From positions 70,067,741-70,131,740 of the forward strand of contig CM041465.1 in NCBI GenBank assembly GCA_023213395.1: DNA of 64,000 bases. The letters run 5' to 3'. The first letter of the stretch is position 1. The number at the start of each line of letters is the position of its first letter. The position numbers and the translations under genes were made by a program. The notes beneath the pieces were generated by a model. The model ran no database searches. It worked only from the letters and a program-made list of their open reading frames with translations, and had not been told where the DNA came from. The stretch is from Cycas panzhihuaensis. Its lineage: Eukaryota; Cycadophyta. Below, piece by piece: positions 44,640 through 58,565 of this stretch.

Positions 44640-45720
44640 CTTCCGAGGCTCCTCCGACCATTACACATTTTGTAAAGTAAATGGCAGGACATTGCCATGG
44701 ATTTTATCACTAGCTTACCTACATCTACTAAGTTTGACTCTATTTAGGTGGTCATTGAGAGATTGACCAAATATTCATATTTCCTTCTAGTCTACACCTC
44801 ATATGTATCTTCTCACCTTATGAACTTGTACATCCAATTCATCTTTCATCTTCATGGATTTTTCTCAATCATTGTTTATGGTCACGATCCCAAGTTTAGT
44901 GGCTCTTTTTGGTAAGAACTCTTTTAAGGATATAGAAGCCTTGTTCAATATAAGTTCTACCTACCAACCTCAAACAAATGGTTAATTAGAGGTCTTGAAT
45001 AAAACTTTAGAAATGTACCTACAATGTTTCACCTCAAAACACCAATCTAAGTGGACTTCCTGGCTTTCTATGGCAGCATACTAATATAAATCATCTCACC
45101 ATTTAACCATTAGTATATTCCCATTTTTGATACTAAATAAGTTTCACCCCCGTTCCCACCATATCTTCGCCACTAATTTTTGAACTACCTTAGTCTAAAA
45201 AAAGCTTCAAAAGATGGACTAAATCCTCCATATGTTTTGATAAAACCTAGCCATCGTAAGAAATCATATGAAGTAACTCACCGATTGCCATCATTCTAAT
45301 TGATTATTTGACATTAGAGATCTAGTATTCTTGCATCTCCAACTATATAAACAATAACCACAAACTAAGCCCACATTATTATGATCCCTATAAACTCCTT
45401 CAAAAAATTGGTAAAGTTGCATATGCCTATGAACTTCCCCCTGACACTAATATCCATAATGTCTTTTATGTCCTTTTCTTAAAAAATTATCTTGGTAAGA
45501 AAGCTACACCCCATACCACCATACCTATTCTCACTGATAAGCAAACCCTTACAATCTTGCTAGATCGAATCCTCACCAATTACCAACGTTGCCTCCAAAA
45601 TCACACTATTTTTGAGCATTTGGTATAGTCGGTCAGTTGCGATGCAAATAAAGTAACTTGGGAATCTAATGAGTTTGTCTAGTAATATCATCACTTCTAA
45701 CATTATAAGGACTTAACGTC
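44640..45720 (+). pseudogene. E15 integrase and C-terminal region
   Basis: Recognisable blocks: WQDIAMDFITSLPT, VVIERLTKYSYF and YVSSHLMNLYIQFIFHLHGF, with a decayed second catalytic block (HDPKFSGSFW). The terminal part resembles the chromodomain-side tail of gypsy integrases. Heavily broken. Confidence 0.75.
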
Positions 45721-45735
45721 TTAGAGGGAAGGACC

Positions 45736-45926
45736 TGTAACATGATCTTACTTTCATAAGCATTAGTAAATGAGAACTACTAAAGAGTTAAATATTGATG
45801 CTAACTATTAAGCTTTGTGTATGAACTGTTAAGCCCTCCCATTATTGGCTCAAGGGTAGAGCATAACAGAGATTATAAGGACAAAATTGTAAAATAATCA
45901 ACAAGATTTCCATAAGTTATTGGTAG
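45736..45926 (+). repeat. E15 3' LTR
   Basis: Starts TGTAACATGATC directly after the pol remnant. It ends, at latest, where the E16 LTR starts at 45927. Confidence 0.65.
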
Positions 45927-46086
45927 TGTTGAGAAACACTTTCGGCCATGAGGCCCATTTAAATAACTAGGTCATTAGGTTGCCCCAAACACCATTAAAG
46001 TAATGGGTAAGTGGATTGGCCAGGATGGCTAGAGTTAGCTCCACGCCTACCAATGCTACCACATCCTCCTAATTAACGTTATTCCA
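45927..46086 (-). repeat. E16 3' LTR, about 160 bp
   Basis: Plus-strand ends TGTTGAGAAACAC and ACGTTATTCCA, followed by the minus-strand PPT TATAGGGGAGAATAA (46087-46101). Confidence 0.6.
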
Positions 46087-49000
46087 TTATTCTCCCCTAT
46101 AATATTCATTAGGAATGACTATAAGCTTGTCTTTAAACTTGTGAAACTTAATTCTTCTAAGAGCCTTAGTGAAGATGTTTGCCACCTGTTCATGTGTATT
46201 GCAGTAAACTAATTCAACCTCACTAGCTTGTATTAATTCCTTGATAAAGTGATGTTGTGTTTCAATATGCTTCATTCATCCATGAAACACTGGATTATAT
46301 GTCATTTAAATTATACTATGATTGTCACACATCATATGTATAGGTCCATCATGTTTCATTTATAAATCTTGGAGTAATCAATATAACCAAACTATTTCAC
46401 ATGCTCTTATTACCACTACTTTATATTCTAATTTTATAGTGGATAAGGATACTATGCTTTTCTTCTTGGTACTCCAAGTAATTAATGCTAATCCCATGCT
46501 AAAAGTATAACCAGATATGGATTTTCTATCATAAATATAATCTAGTCAGTCTAAATCTATACAGCTAATCAACCTGAAATCTATCGAGGACTTAAAATAT
46601 AACCTATAACTAATCATGCCTTTCAGGTATTAAAGAATCCTCTATGCCACTTACCAATGTGCTATCTTAGGTTCTTGCATAAACATGGATATCACACTTA
46701 CTAAATGTATAATATCAGGTTGAGTTGACATTTGATAGATTGAACTACTAATCAACTACCCATAGAGTGTAGGAGTAAGTAATGTAGAATAATCAAGCTT
46801 GGATAACTTTATTCTAACTTTTGTTGGTATAGTTAATACCTTGCAATCATTCATCTTGAACTTTTGAAATAAATGTAGTGTATGTTTCCTTTTAGATACA
46901 AATAGCCCATTTTTGTCTTGTCATACTTTCAAACCTAGGAAGTAATACATGAGACCCAAGTTAGTCATATCAAATTCTTTACACATATTATCTTTGAACT
47001 TTTGTGATAATTAAGAGTCATTTCATGATAGACTAAGTCATCAATATATAGTCCCATAATAAGTATTAAGTCTCCTTCAATCTTTATATATCAGTTAGGA
47101 TCTGACTGACTTCTTTTGAACCCTTTATCTCTGAAATATTTGTCTATCCTAGAGTACCAAGCTCTAAGTGCTTATTTTAATCCATACAAGGATTCCTTGA
47201 GTTTATAGACCTTGTTTTTGTCTCCCTTAACTTCAAAGCCTTTTGGCTATTAGACATAGATTTCCTCTTCTATGTATATATTTAGGAAGGCATTTTTGGC
47301 ATCCATTTGTTGGACGATCCATCCTTTTTTGTAGCAGGAATGAATATGAGACGTACTTTTTCCATTCATGCTATAAGAGCAAATATTCCATTGTAGTTGA
47401 TTCCTTTGATTTAAGCATATCCTTTTACTTCTAGTCTTGATTTATGCTTGTTAATAGAGCTATTAGATTTGAATTTTAGTTTGTAAATCCATTTGGTGCT
47501 AATTGCTAATTTGTTTGAAGGGAGATTGACTAGTTCCCATATGTCATTCTTAGCCAAGGCATTATACTCCTCCTACATTACATTTTGCCATTCTTGTTTA
47601 TTGTTAGCTTGTTTAAAGGTATAAGGCTCATGTGATTCCATGACTTAGTTCATTAGAGCAAAGTTGACCCTATTGAAATGTGTAGATCTCCTTTCAAAAT
47701 TGTTATCTAGTATATTTGTCGAGTCTTATTATCTTTGTACCTACTTTGGAATATCATGACTGAATGTGAAAGGTCTAACCTTATTAAGACTTACTTCATT
47801 TATTGTTAATATATTTGAAGGCATATTTGTCGATGTAGGTCATGAATTAAACTCCACTATGATATTCTTCCCCGTATCTTTTTCGATTTTTGCTTTATAA
47901 TACTCATCCTCTTTAAAGATAACATCTCTACTCATGATTATTTTCTTTTCCTTGGGGTCAAATAATTTATAAGATTTAGTTGAATCATAATATCATATAA
48001 ATAAGCATTTCATATATTTATCATCCAGTTTTGTTCTCTTTTACTCTAGTATATGAGAAAATTCTTGACAATCAAAGATTTTCAAGTGGTGAATACTTGG
48101 CTTGTATCTTGTCTAAGCCTCTTTTGATATAACCCACCTAAGGATCTTAGTGGTACACCTATTTAATAGATAAATAACTATGTATATAACTTGTGCCTAA
48201 AATTCATGCTCAAGCTACTTGTTCTTGAGCATGTACCCTGTAATCTCAACAATGGTCTTATTCTTTCTTTTTGCTACACCATTCTGTTGTAGAGTATATG
48301 GATTGGTATATTGTCTTCTTAAGCCATGATGGATATAAAAAATTTTGAATTCATTTGAGATGAATTCTCCCCCATTGTTTGATCTAAAGGAGAGGATCTT
48401 ATGTCCACTTTATTTTTTCACAAAGGGTTTGAAATCAATAAAACATTAGTAAGGATATGATTTAAACTTTAGAAAATATACCCAAGTTTTTCTAGTAAAA
48501 TCATCAATGAATGTCATGAAATATTTAGCTCCTCCAAGTGAGGGTATATCCATAGGACCATACAAATCTATGTATTCTAATTAGACAGGACCTTGTGCTC
48601 TATAACTCTTGTGTGGAAAGCTCTCTTTATGTTACTTTCCAAGTAGACACCCTTTACATATTTCTTTATTTCCTTCAATGATAGGAACACCTTCAACCAT
48701 TTCTATTCTTTTCATTAGGGCCAAGCTACTATAGCTTAGATGGCCAAATTATTTATACCATGTGTCACTTCTAACTTTAGTAGAAACTTTTAAAGCATAA
48801 TTATCTATTGAAGGAATGACTAACTTAAATAATTGATCACTAGTCATTTATCTCTTAGCTATAATGGCTTTATTCATTCTTTTGTCTTTAATTATGCATT
48901 CACCATTATCAAAGATGATCTTGTAATCCTATTCCATCATTTGTCCTACTGAAAGTATGTTTTTTTTCAAGGTAGGTATGTGTGGTATGTCATCAATGTA

Positions 49001-50990
49001 GCTAGATTATCCTAATTCCATGGTTATAGTAATATTACCTCTGCCAATTGACTCATATGAAGTGTTATCCCTAAACATAATCTTTTCCTTTTTAGTTCTA
49101 TTAATAATCTTAAAAATTTTATTCTTATAGATCATATGAGTTTAGCATCCTAAATCTATATACTAACTATCCTCTTTTTCATTAGCTATAAGACTTGATA
49201 GGAAAAGTCTATCATTTTTTCTACTTTTAGTTATGGTATTTACACTTCCTCTTTATTGGCTTATATTTTTAGTAAAGCAGTGGTCCTTTATGTGTCCAAT
49301 TTTATGGCAATATGAGCATTAGATTGGTCCTCTATTTCTTTGACTATGGCTTCTACTTCTAGAGGATCCTCTTCCTCTAGAGGTTGATCTACCCCTTTCA
49401 AAAAATGGGGTTTGATTTTACCCTTGACAACCCATATGATTTAGTCTTTGAAAGCATTGACTTGGTCTTGGATAACTTACTTGTTCTTAATAATTATTGT
49501 GTCCATAGTAACAATGATTTTGTTCTTGTATTCTACCTTGATTATGGAAGTTTTTACTCCCTTAATACCTTTGATTTAGTGGTTGGTATCGTTGAGGAGA
49601 TTCTTAATATTATTACCTTGATTCTTGATATCTAGGAGTTGATTCTTGATATGTCCTTTAGTTCATAGGATTTGATTCTTGCTATGTCCTTTAGTTCCTT
49701 TCTCCTCTTCTAAGGGATTGATCCCTCCCCCTAGAAGTTTGTCCTTAGTTACTTTGCTTAATTCTTGCCTTTGTGGAAAAGGCATATTCTAAGGTTTCTT
49801 ATCCTCCTTTCTTCTCTTCTACAACAAAGAGCATGGCACTCAATTGCTCAATCTTGAGGGTACTTAGGTCCTTTGAAACTATGATACTTATAGCTACTAT
49901 TTCAAATCTTTTAACTACTTAAATACATCTCAATATTCTTTCTATAATCCTTGTTTGGTTAACACTTCTCTAAGGGATCTTATTTAGTTGACTAGGTCTT
50001 AGACCTTGGTAATGAATTCATTGACACTTTCTTTTGGTGACATCTTCAAGTTCTCAAACTTGCTTCTAAGGGATTAAAGTTTAGTTGATACAACTCCTTC
50101 ATAAATCAGCTTTAGAGTGTCCCAAGCTTCCTTTGATGTAGTAGCTTCACTTACTCTAAGAAATATATGGTCCTCTAGAGCACAAAAAATAAGAGCTAAG
50201 GTTTTATTATCTCTCTTAATACATTCCCTATAAACTATTTTGTCATCTAAGGTGGTATTTTCTCCAAGGTCATCAGATCCTTATTCAATAATGCAAATTG
50301 GTTTTATCCTCTTACTCTAATTAAAAAAATTAGTTCTATCAAGTTTAGGTATAATCATGTTTCCAAAAGTTATCCCCATTGTAACTCAACTATATTTAGT
50401 GTACGCCAAAAGATTTAAATTTATTTGTGTCTTATCTACCTAAGGGGTTTCTAATCTAGACTTTTATGTCTTAGGGTCTCCAAGGAAAACTCTTGGTTGC
50501 TATCTTATCTAATGGCATCTGCCCACAAATGGAAAACTAGTAACCTAATACATCGATATGTGAGCTCAAGGCTTAATATACCTCAGTACATAGGCTACAA
50601 AGAAGGTCAAAGACCCTCCTGATTTTTTCGTTCACTTGCGATGATCTTATGCCTAGCGATAAATATAATGTTGAGGGCTTGACTAACCAAGGCACTCATC
50701 CCCTTCAAGTCTAGCCTGGTCTCGAAACTCCAAAAAGAAAAAAAATTCTCCACCTTAGCCTGCCACTTAATATACTTGATAGCCAATAGTTTTCTTGACA
50801 ACTTAGAGTATACGAAAAGTATGTATAGGGTGGTAACTACAGGGGTCCTAATTGTTCCCCTTGCAAGGCTAGAAAATAGGGTGGTTAATTCGAGAGTTAT
50901 CTTCTTACTATGTAAATATTAATTTTGATTATGGTCTTCTTTACAAACAAGGTTCCTTTTACCAAAAAATTAAAAAACTTGCAAGTAAAT
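46087..50990 (-). mobile_element. E16: decayed copia element
   Basis: Minus strand. RNase H tail 46087-46275 (KHIETQHHFIKELIQASEVE, then NIFTKALRRIKFHKF), RNase H to about 46700, RT about 46700-47600, integrase about 47600-48650, GAG-pre-integrase and protease 48700-49400, gag about 49850-50365 (MIIPKLDRTNFFN start, KEAWDTLKLIYE). The polymerase motif reads YIDD, as in E17. A leader of more than 500 bases follows (50370-50990). No long open frame survives. The 5' LTR was not recognised. It is the same family as E17. Confidence 0.82.
50400..50990 (-). other. E16 leader region shared with E17, with an open frame
   Basis: Homologous over at least 420 bases with 63170-63700, upstream of gag in both elements. 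The frame at 50607-50801 contains SFETRLDLKGMSALVSQALN, which aligns in register with SLETKLDLKRVSTLVRKAVI in E17, and both continue to a QEGL block and VLRYIK. No domain is recognised. Confidence 0.6.
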
Positions 50991-51730
50991 AAAATGGAAT
51001 GGAATTATATTAAATGACACTACATGAAATAAATTAAAGTGGTAAAAGGGTTTAGAGTGCTATTGTTTATAAAAGGTTGACCCAATATTATTTGCTTCAC
51101 TTTTAAAAGTGAACCTATATAGAATCAACCACAAAAAGCTTATGTGCTAAAATAATAAATTAAAATCTACTAATGATTATTAGTACAATAATGTAATATC
51201 AATATCCTTGAAAAATTTTAAAAAATAACTTTAAAAATATTAAAAAATACTCAAACAAGGACTAATCACGTAAGTCAAATTGAGTAGCTTAAAAGTCCTA
51301 CAAAAAGGCTTCAAATTAGTTCTAAACTAATTCTAAATTGAAGAGCTCTAAGTTAGCATTCCAATGGTTTAAATCGTTCAAAAAATAGACTCCTAGATCA
51401 AAAGTTATTGTAGAAAATAGAAGGACATCTCTTTATGGCTAAAAAATGAAAGAAAGGTTCCTTAAGCCCCTTTAATAAGTCAGCCCTTAGTCACGAGGTC
51501 ATAGCATGTGTCTGACTACTAGTGGAATAGGGGGCTATATATCTGAAAAATTATCAAATTTAGCTTATTTTCTTAAAAACTAAAATTATAAAATAGAGCT
51601 TATTTTGGTTTTGAATCTGCTCCTTTTTCAAGGAAACAACGTCATATGGGGCAATAATGTAACCACCTACTAATGGATAAAGGGGGCTTAACCTCAAAAA
51701 TTATTAAATTCAATTAAATATATTTGAAAC
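50991..51730. other. No recognisable gene
   Basis: AT-rich sequence between the E16 leader and the (TA)n tract. The E16 5' LTR may be here but no PBS or TG...CA pair was identified. Confidence 0.45.
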
Positions 51731-51731
51731 T

Positions 51732-52538
<807 letters not shown>

Positions 52539-52539
52539 A

Positions 52540-52862
52540 AATTTTAAACAGAAAAAGACGTGCAAACTCTACATGACTTGTAGAGGAGGTTACAATCAAT
52601 TAAATCGATCGAAAGCGATCATAAAAACATCAAAAAATTGATTGATCAAATTGATATAGGATGGGTGCCCAAATATATATGAAAATTTTTAAGAAAAATA
52701 ACTTAGAAATAGAAAAAAATGTTAAAAAATATTAGACATGTGATAGTTTTTTATAATACGATGAGATAATTAAACTTTAGAGGGAAATTTCTTACAAATG
52801 AAGTGACAAAACTTCTGTTTGGCTTCTCCACTGTAGAGAGAACTTTAGGCATTATCCCAACA
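52540..52862 (-). repeat. Probable E17 3' LTR, right end at 52862
   Basis: It ends ATTATCCCAACA directly before a minus-strand PPT, ATTATGGGGGAGAA (52863-52876). The left boundary is not resolved, so this span may include other sequence. Confidence 0.5.
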
Positions 52863-53069
52863 TTCTCCCCCATAATGTCCATTGTGTAGGAATCCATGTT
52901 TATCCCTGAATTTATGAAATTTAATCTTTCCTAATGCCTTTATGAATATATCAACTGTTTGATCTTTAGTACTATAGTATGCCAATTTGATCTTACTTGC
53001 TTAAACTAATTCTCTAATGAAGTGGTGCTGAGTTTTTATATGCTTTGTTTTACCATGAAATATAGGATT

Positions 53070-53506
53070 TGTAGGAAAAATATTTCTAGGAGAACATGGT
53101 AGAACATATATCAAATAACCATAAATCAATATTACATCAATACATTAATGTATCACAATAGCATCATAGTTGCATAAACATAAAATCATTGTATTCAAGT
53201 CATTATAAGAAGTGAGCATTACAAATTTCCTAAATAAGGGCAGTGTTTAAAGACATTAGGGTTGCACACCCCTCAATATTTATAATTTGGAGGAGGAGGG
53301 AAACTCCTCAACCCCTGAATTTAAAATAATAATAAAATAATGTTAACTTAACTCAAATGAAACTAACTCAACTTAACATAAATCAAAGTTAAACTTACCT
53401 TAACTTACCTTGACATGTTGAGCATCACATGTCTAAATTGAAGTTGATGAGGTGTACAATCCTGGTTGGAAAGGTTGGAGTGGAGTGATGATGATTAACT
53501 CGAACA
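53070..53506 (-). repeat. E18 3' LTR
   Basis: Starts TGTAGGAAAAAT, ends TTAACTCGAACA; PPT (minus ATTAAGGGGGAGAA) follows at 53507-53520. Confidence 0.93.
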
Positions 53507-53700
53507 TTCTCCCCCTTAATGTCATCATGAATATTTGTATCTTTTCTTTAAACTTATGGAACTTGTACTTGAAAAAAAACTTTAAAAATCTGATCTTCAT
53601 TAACATGCTTCAACTTTCTTGCAACATATGTCTTTGTATCATGAAGTAATTCAAAAAAGCTATAAATAAATGATGCTTGATTCAAGTAGGTATGTATAGA
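53507..53700 (-). pseudogene. E18 RNase H C-terminal fragment
   Basis: The minus-strand reading has KYKFHKFKEKIQIFMMTLRG before the PPT and an FIYSFFELLHD block upstream, matching the terminal copia RNase H region. It follows gag almost directly. Confidence 0.72.
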
Positions 53701-53745
53701 TGCAACTTTATCTTTGTCAACTGGAACATTGAGAAAAATTTAAAT

Positions 53746-54221
53746 TTAAACTTTATCTTTTATAATCTGTATGCTGTTAACAACTATCATATCATAAGAT
53801 TCCTTTTTTGTCATGTCAGATTCATTCTCCATCATATCAAATCCTTGTGTAGCAAGTTGGTCTTGCATTTGATCTGAATCTTCATTAGTTTTACCATCAT
53901 GATCCACCTGTTCTGTTACTTGTCTCATATGCTCAATAAAAATATCATCAAATACATGGAGGGTATCTCCCCCATAAGTAGAAATCAATACATTCCAAAC
54001 TTATTTAGAAGTTGTTAATTCAGAAACCTTTGAAAAAACATCATCATGAATAGTACAAAATAATCATGCTAATGCTTCATTATCCTTTCTAATGTTTTCC
54101 TTAATACTAATATCATAGTCATCTTGCAAATATTTCTATAAATCATGTGCAATAAAATAGGTTTTCATAACATTGTGCTATTCTAAAAAATTTTTCCCAT
54201 CAAATATAGGTAATTGTGCCA
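53746..54221 (-). pseudogene. E18 gag N-terminal half with acidic continuation
   Basis: Starts MAQLPIFDGKNF and continues VMKTYFIAHDL, NIRKDNEALA, LFCTIHDDVFSKVSELTTSK and VWNVLISTYGGD, a copia gag related to those of E16 and E17. The 80-residue open part at 53746-53988 then becomes acidic and methionine-rich (GKTNEDSDQMQDQLATQGFD). Three or four stops upstream. No zinc knuckle. Confidence 0.78.
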
Positions 54222-54239
54222 TGTTATAAAAACCTTTAG

Positions 54240-55740
54240 TATAAAAGTATGCTTTTACTAAGTTAAGAAGGTCAAGAAATACAATTAATATATATGATTT
54301 CAAATAAACCTTTTTGAAAGTGGAAAAAATACCCTTTAGAAAGTTAATCAACTAGGCACAATAAGGAAATGATGGATATATAAGTAAATTTTCATGTAAT
54401 AAAGATCTTTTTAGCAATACAAATTTGAAATGTAACTTTGATGATAAAAGGAATAATCCTTAACCTTTTGATTTTCTTCAAATAAATAAATGTAAATTTT
54501 TAATGCAATAAATTCTTAGCCTTGATGATAATATATAATGCTACAAAAATTGAAATATATATATATTTTACTTTGAAAGATAAGGAGTATGAAGAAACTG
54601 TTTAAAAGAAGGGTTATAGGACAACCTTAAGTTTGATAGCATAAAAAATATACTAAATTATATCAAAATGATATGAAACTTTACAAGTATAAAGATAAAC
54701 AAAATATAAATCCAACAGAATTGACCGTTTTGAAAACGGGTTTCTATAAGTCAGGTTTTGATGATCCAAAGTAAATAGGCCTTGCTTTGAGGCCTAACAG
54801 GAGCTGAGGCTCAAAATTGTATAAAAATGCTAATAAAACTTTATAAAATACTGAGAAATGATTAAATATTATTTAGAAGACTTCTCAATAGACTTTCAGC
54901 TAAAAATTTTTGAGAAATATATATAAAAATGTGTAAAAAATGGCAGGTTTAAAGCAATAAAGTACGTCTACTTTGAGTGATTTAAAAATCAGTAAAAATA
55001 CGTTAAAATGTATAAAAAACTATATCATATCAAAGAGAATTAAGTCAACTTCACAACAAGATTGACAAAACTTAATTTGGATGTCAAACAAAAGGGTTAT
55101 TGCAGAAATAGTAACATGTACGTTTATAGTAAGATGTTAAGAAAAATGCTAAAAAAACACTAAAATGCCACTTTCGGCAATTAAAATACTGGTCAAAAGG
55201 AATTCTAAAAAAGAAAATAAAAGGTGGGTAATGAAGTTTGTTGAACGTAGATCACTGTAGGATAAATCTGGGTAGAAAATAGTTTCCCGGTAATAAAATA
55301 CAATCAGTTCAAAAAATGATTTTATAAAAAGTTTTAAAAAAGCTAAAAAAGAACTAATTGACTTTAAATCGATTGAAACAGGGTCAAATCAGCACCAAAT
55401 TAGTCATATGACTAGTAAAAATTAATCTACAGAAAAGTTTTGATCTAATAAAACTAGTTTCGTTTGAAACCGATAAGCCAATGAGGAGTTATGATTTAAA
55501 AAACGCTAATAACCCTATATAAAAATGAAAAATTTAAAAAATAAAATGAAAAGTTTTATAAAAAAAATGAAATAGCCCCTTTTGAGGCAAGATAAGGGTC
55601 ACGTGAAAAGCTTGTGTGACTGGGGACTAAGAGTGAAGAGGGCTAGGGTTTAAAATGTTTGGAATTCAAAAAAAATATTAAATTTAATTAAAATTTTGAA
55701 ACCTTTTTAAAAATATAAGAAATAAAAAAAAAGAATTTTA
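54240..55740. other. E18 leader, part without recognised content
   Basis: AT-rich with many A-runs. No homology recognised on either strand. Confidence 0.5.
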
Positions 55741-56085
55741 AAGTCACAAGAGTGCGTGAGCGCCTCGCTGCCACCTCTGCACAGATTGTGCTGATCAACC
55801 AAAATTATATTTTCTTAGATCTTCAACTTCGATGTCACTTCCGCGTTAGTATCGACTTTCAATTTTTACGCTCAAGAATGAATCAACAGTTCATGCACAT
55901 CAATGAAATGCCATGGCAACAAACATATTGATGGATTTTGCTCAGAATTGGCAAGTTTCTCCCAGGTAGAATTGACTTACATGTGTGCCTGAAACTCGCT
56001 AGATTGTTAAATGCAGAGTTTTTGCTCAAAATCGATAGTTTTCCCCTTTATCATTTCTGCAGAAGTAGAGGCAGGAAAATGTTAA

Positions 56086-56309
<224 letters not shown>

Positions 56310-56682
56310 TCTCCTTTTTTAATATTTGGTTTGAGTTTTCAAAGATTGTTTGTTAGGTGCATTGCGTTCTGCCTCATATGGATTTGTTTATGAATGTGGT
56401 GTAGTTGAGGATAGGGAGCGAAGATAGTGCCTGATATAGATAATGCCCTCCAATCTGTTAATCAAAGGCAGAAAATAGAACAATACAAGCTTACACTTGT
56501 ATCTATATTTTCCAACAACAATGTTAGATAGTAAAGGAATCGGTTGAGCACTTAGTGTTGCTCTTAAAAAAAAAAATTTGTGTGACAATTTTTTTGATTA
56601 TTCAGAAATAGTTGGAAAGAAAGTTGTTTGCCTTTTTTTGAAGAAGAGCATGTAAAATATCTATCAAGATCTGAGAAAGCCT

Positions 56683-56799
56683 AAAGCAATATACATTAAA
56701 TCTGATGCTTCTAATCTAAGAGACCTTGCATCTATTTTTGCAAAGCTTGTGAACACATTTAGAAAGTTGGACATATGTATCAATAATGCTGGTGTAAGT
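56683..56799 (+). pseudogene. Captured short-chain dehydrogenase fragment inside E18
   Basis: Open reading KAIYIKSDASNLRDLASIFA, then FRKLDICINNAGVS. The spacing from the acidic D-x-S block to LDI-x-x-NNAG matches the SDR Rossmann region, where NNAG is the conserved central motif. The fragment is about 39 residues and lacks the catalytic YxxxK. A GTAAGT donor-like word overlaps the end of the NNAGV codons. Confidence 0.65.
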
Positions 56800-56850
56800 A
56801 ATGTGATCCCGTGGACTACAATGATTGCAGGATATGCCCAAGATGGGTAT
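56800..56850 (+). pseudogene. PPR-like fragment fused to the SDR fragment
   Basis: Directly in frame after NNAGVS: NVIPWTTMIAGYAQDGY, which closely resembles the common plant PPR block (V-x-x-WTTMIAGYAQ-x-G). Only 17 residues, so the call is tentative, but the pattern is distinctive. Confidence 0.55.
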
Positions 56851-57479
56851 TTGGTGCTAAGCAGATTTACAAGGATAAATATAGTTCTTGACAAAAAACA
56901 GTTGCTCTGCTTTAATACATGGCTTTTTATAATTGTAAAATGGCTTTAAATCTACTTCTAGAAATGTAAGATAGTGGCCTTTTTTAGGCTAAGATTTATT
57001 CTTTGTTTCTATTTTGTGTTCAATCCGTTGTTGGTAAAGAACAATGCAAAGATTTTGTATATACAAATGATTCAAAGAATTTTCTTCTATATAAATAACA
57101 AGGGATTGCTTGATTATTTTAAAGTCAAGATTTCAGTTTGTAGATTCTTAAGCTATATTCAAAAGATTCTAACAACAATCTTGATGAAAGACTTAGTAAA
57201 TCAATAGAGCCAAGTGAAACCAGAAGATTTTTAATTATTTAGACAGAGGTATAACAAATAAATGAAATGTATACACTTGTATATGAGATCTTTTCGAATA
57301 TATTGTAGCAAATATTATAAAAAAAATGTGTTTAAAACTAAAAAAATAATTGAAGAACTTGGTAAATATGGCTATAGCTGACTTGTGGAAGTGAGATTTG
57401 TTGTTTAAACTTTTCCAAAAGGTTGAATATTCCTCAAAAATTATAGAACTGGTAATGTAGTTGATTTATTGATGAAAAA

Positions 57480-58060
57480 TAGGCTTCAAAAGCTTCTAGT
57501 AGACAGATTTGGAAACGTAGATGTAACAAGCTTCTTCAAAATTTCCAATGCATTCTCCAAAATACAAATTTGTTGTATATGCTTCTTCAGATGGTTGGAT
57601 ATGCCCCAAAATTTATGAATTTGTAGAAAAAACTTGAAAATATATTCAAAAAATATGATGAAAAATATAGATCTATAATGAAATGTAGCAGATCTGAAAT
57701 GAAATATCGCAGATATGAAGTGAGAACTAGTAGATCTGAAAAAATATTATGTAAATATTATAGATCTGACCTAAGTATAGCAGATCTATAGCCAAAAATT
57801 ACAGATCGGAATGAATATACTAGAAAAATGGTGAAAATTTGCTAAAATAAATAGATCTATAGTAGATCTAGAAAAATATATAATAAATTTGAAAAAAAAA
57901 AAAAACTATGGCAGATCTGAAGTAAATGTTACACATCTAAAATAACTATACCAGAAAATGTTGTAATACTTCCTGAAACAAGTAGATCTGAAGTAAAATA
58001 TGCCAGATTTGAGAAAAATATGGTAGATCTTGGAGCAAAAATTACAGATCTTAAAGAAAA
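57480..58060. repeat. AGATCT-rich degenerate minisatellite in E18 leader
   Basis: AGATCTGAA / TAGATCT words recur about fifteen times at roughly 20-40-base intervals, separated by A-rich sequence. Confidence 0.8.
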
Positions 58061-58163
58061 AATAGTATGAAGCTTGCATGCAATTGGTATTCTTTGCAGA
58101 TATGCGAAAAATATCAGATAAGTAGATAAAAAATACTTGGAAACTATCAAATATATGATAAAA

Positions 58164-58322
58164 CTGTAGATATGAAGAGAAATAGCTCAAATATGAGAAA
58201 AAACTTGAATATATATAACTTGCTGCTAAAATAATGATGAAATATAAGATAAAATGTGTAGAACTGAAGAAATATGGCTCAAATCTGAGAAAAGGACTTG
58301 AGTAAATATAGCTTGTTGCTAA
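58164..58322. repeat. Tandem duplication of about 80-90 bp
   Basis: GAAGAGAAATAGCTCAAATATGAG...CTTGCTGCTAAAAT and GAAGAAATATGGCTCAAATCTGAG...CTTGTTGCTAAAAT lie next to each other in direct orientation, diverged. Confidence 0.75.
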
Positions 58323-58545
58323 AATCCTACGTAGATCTGTACAAATCTAAAAATAGATCTAAGAAATATTTGTTATACCAGAAATATAATAAAATAATAA
58401 TCAAAATCTGCTAAAATAATATATAAAACTTGTTGAAAATTTGCAAAAAAATGAATGTAACCGAATATTTGTTGCTGTGAGCAAATTTACCTCAAAATAC
58501 CAATAACCTTCCTTCTTCTTCAAGAAAACTTCAATAATAGATCAT

Positions 58546-58562
58546 GAACCTGCTCTGATGCT
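58546..58562 (-). other. E18 primer-binding site, mutated
   Basis: Minus strand AGCATCAGAGCAGGTTC. It matches TGGTATCAGAGCAGG except at the first positions and sits three bases from the LTR. Confidence 0.75.
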
Positions 58563-58565
58563 AAA

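Larger units (their letters stand above)
40631..45926 (+). mobile_element. E15: decayed Ty3/gypsy element, full-length order
   Basis: Plus strand. The first about 110 bases of the two LTRs align (40631 and 45736: TAACATNANCC, TACTTTCATAA, TAACTATTAAGCTTTGTG). Between them are gag (about 41560-42010), protease (42440-42740), RT (43130-43620), RNase H (about 43640-44150), integrase (44640-45230) and a C-terminal region to 45720. TAG codons stand at many expected glutamine and tryptophan positions. The outer boundary of the 5' LTR is unclear after the first 110 bases. Confidence 0.82.
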
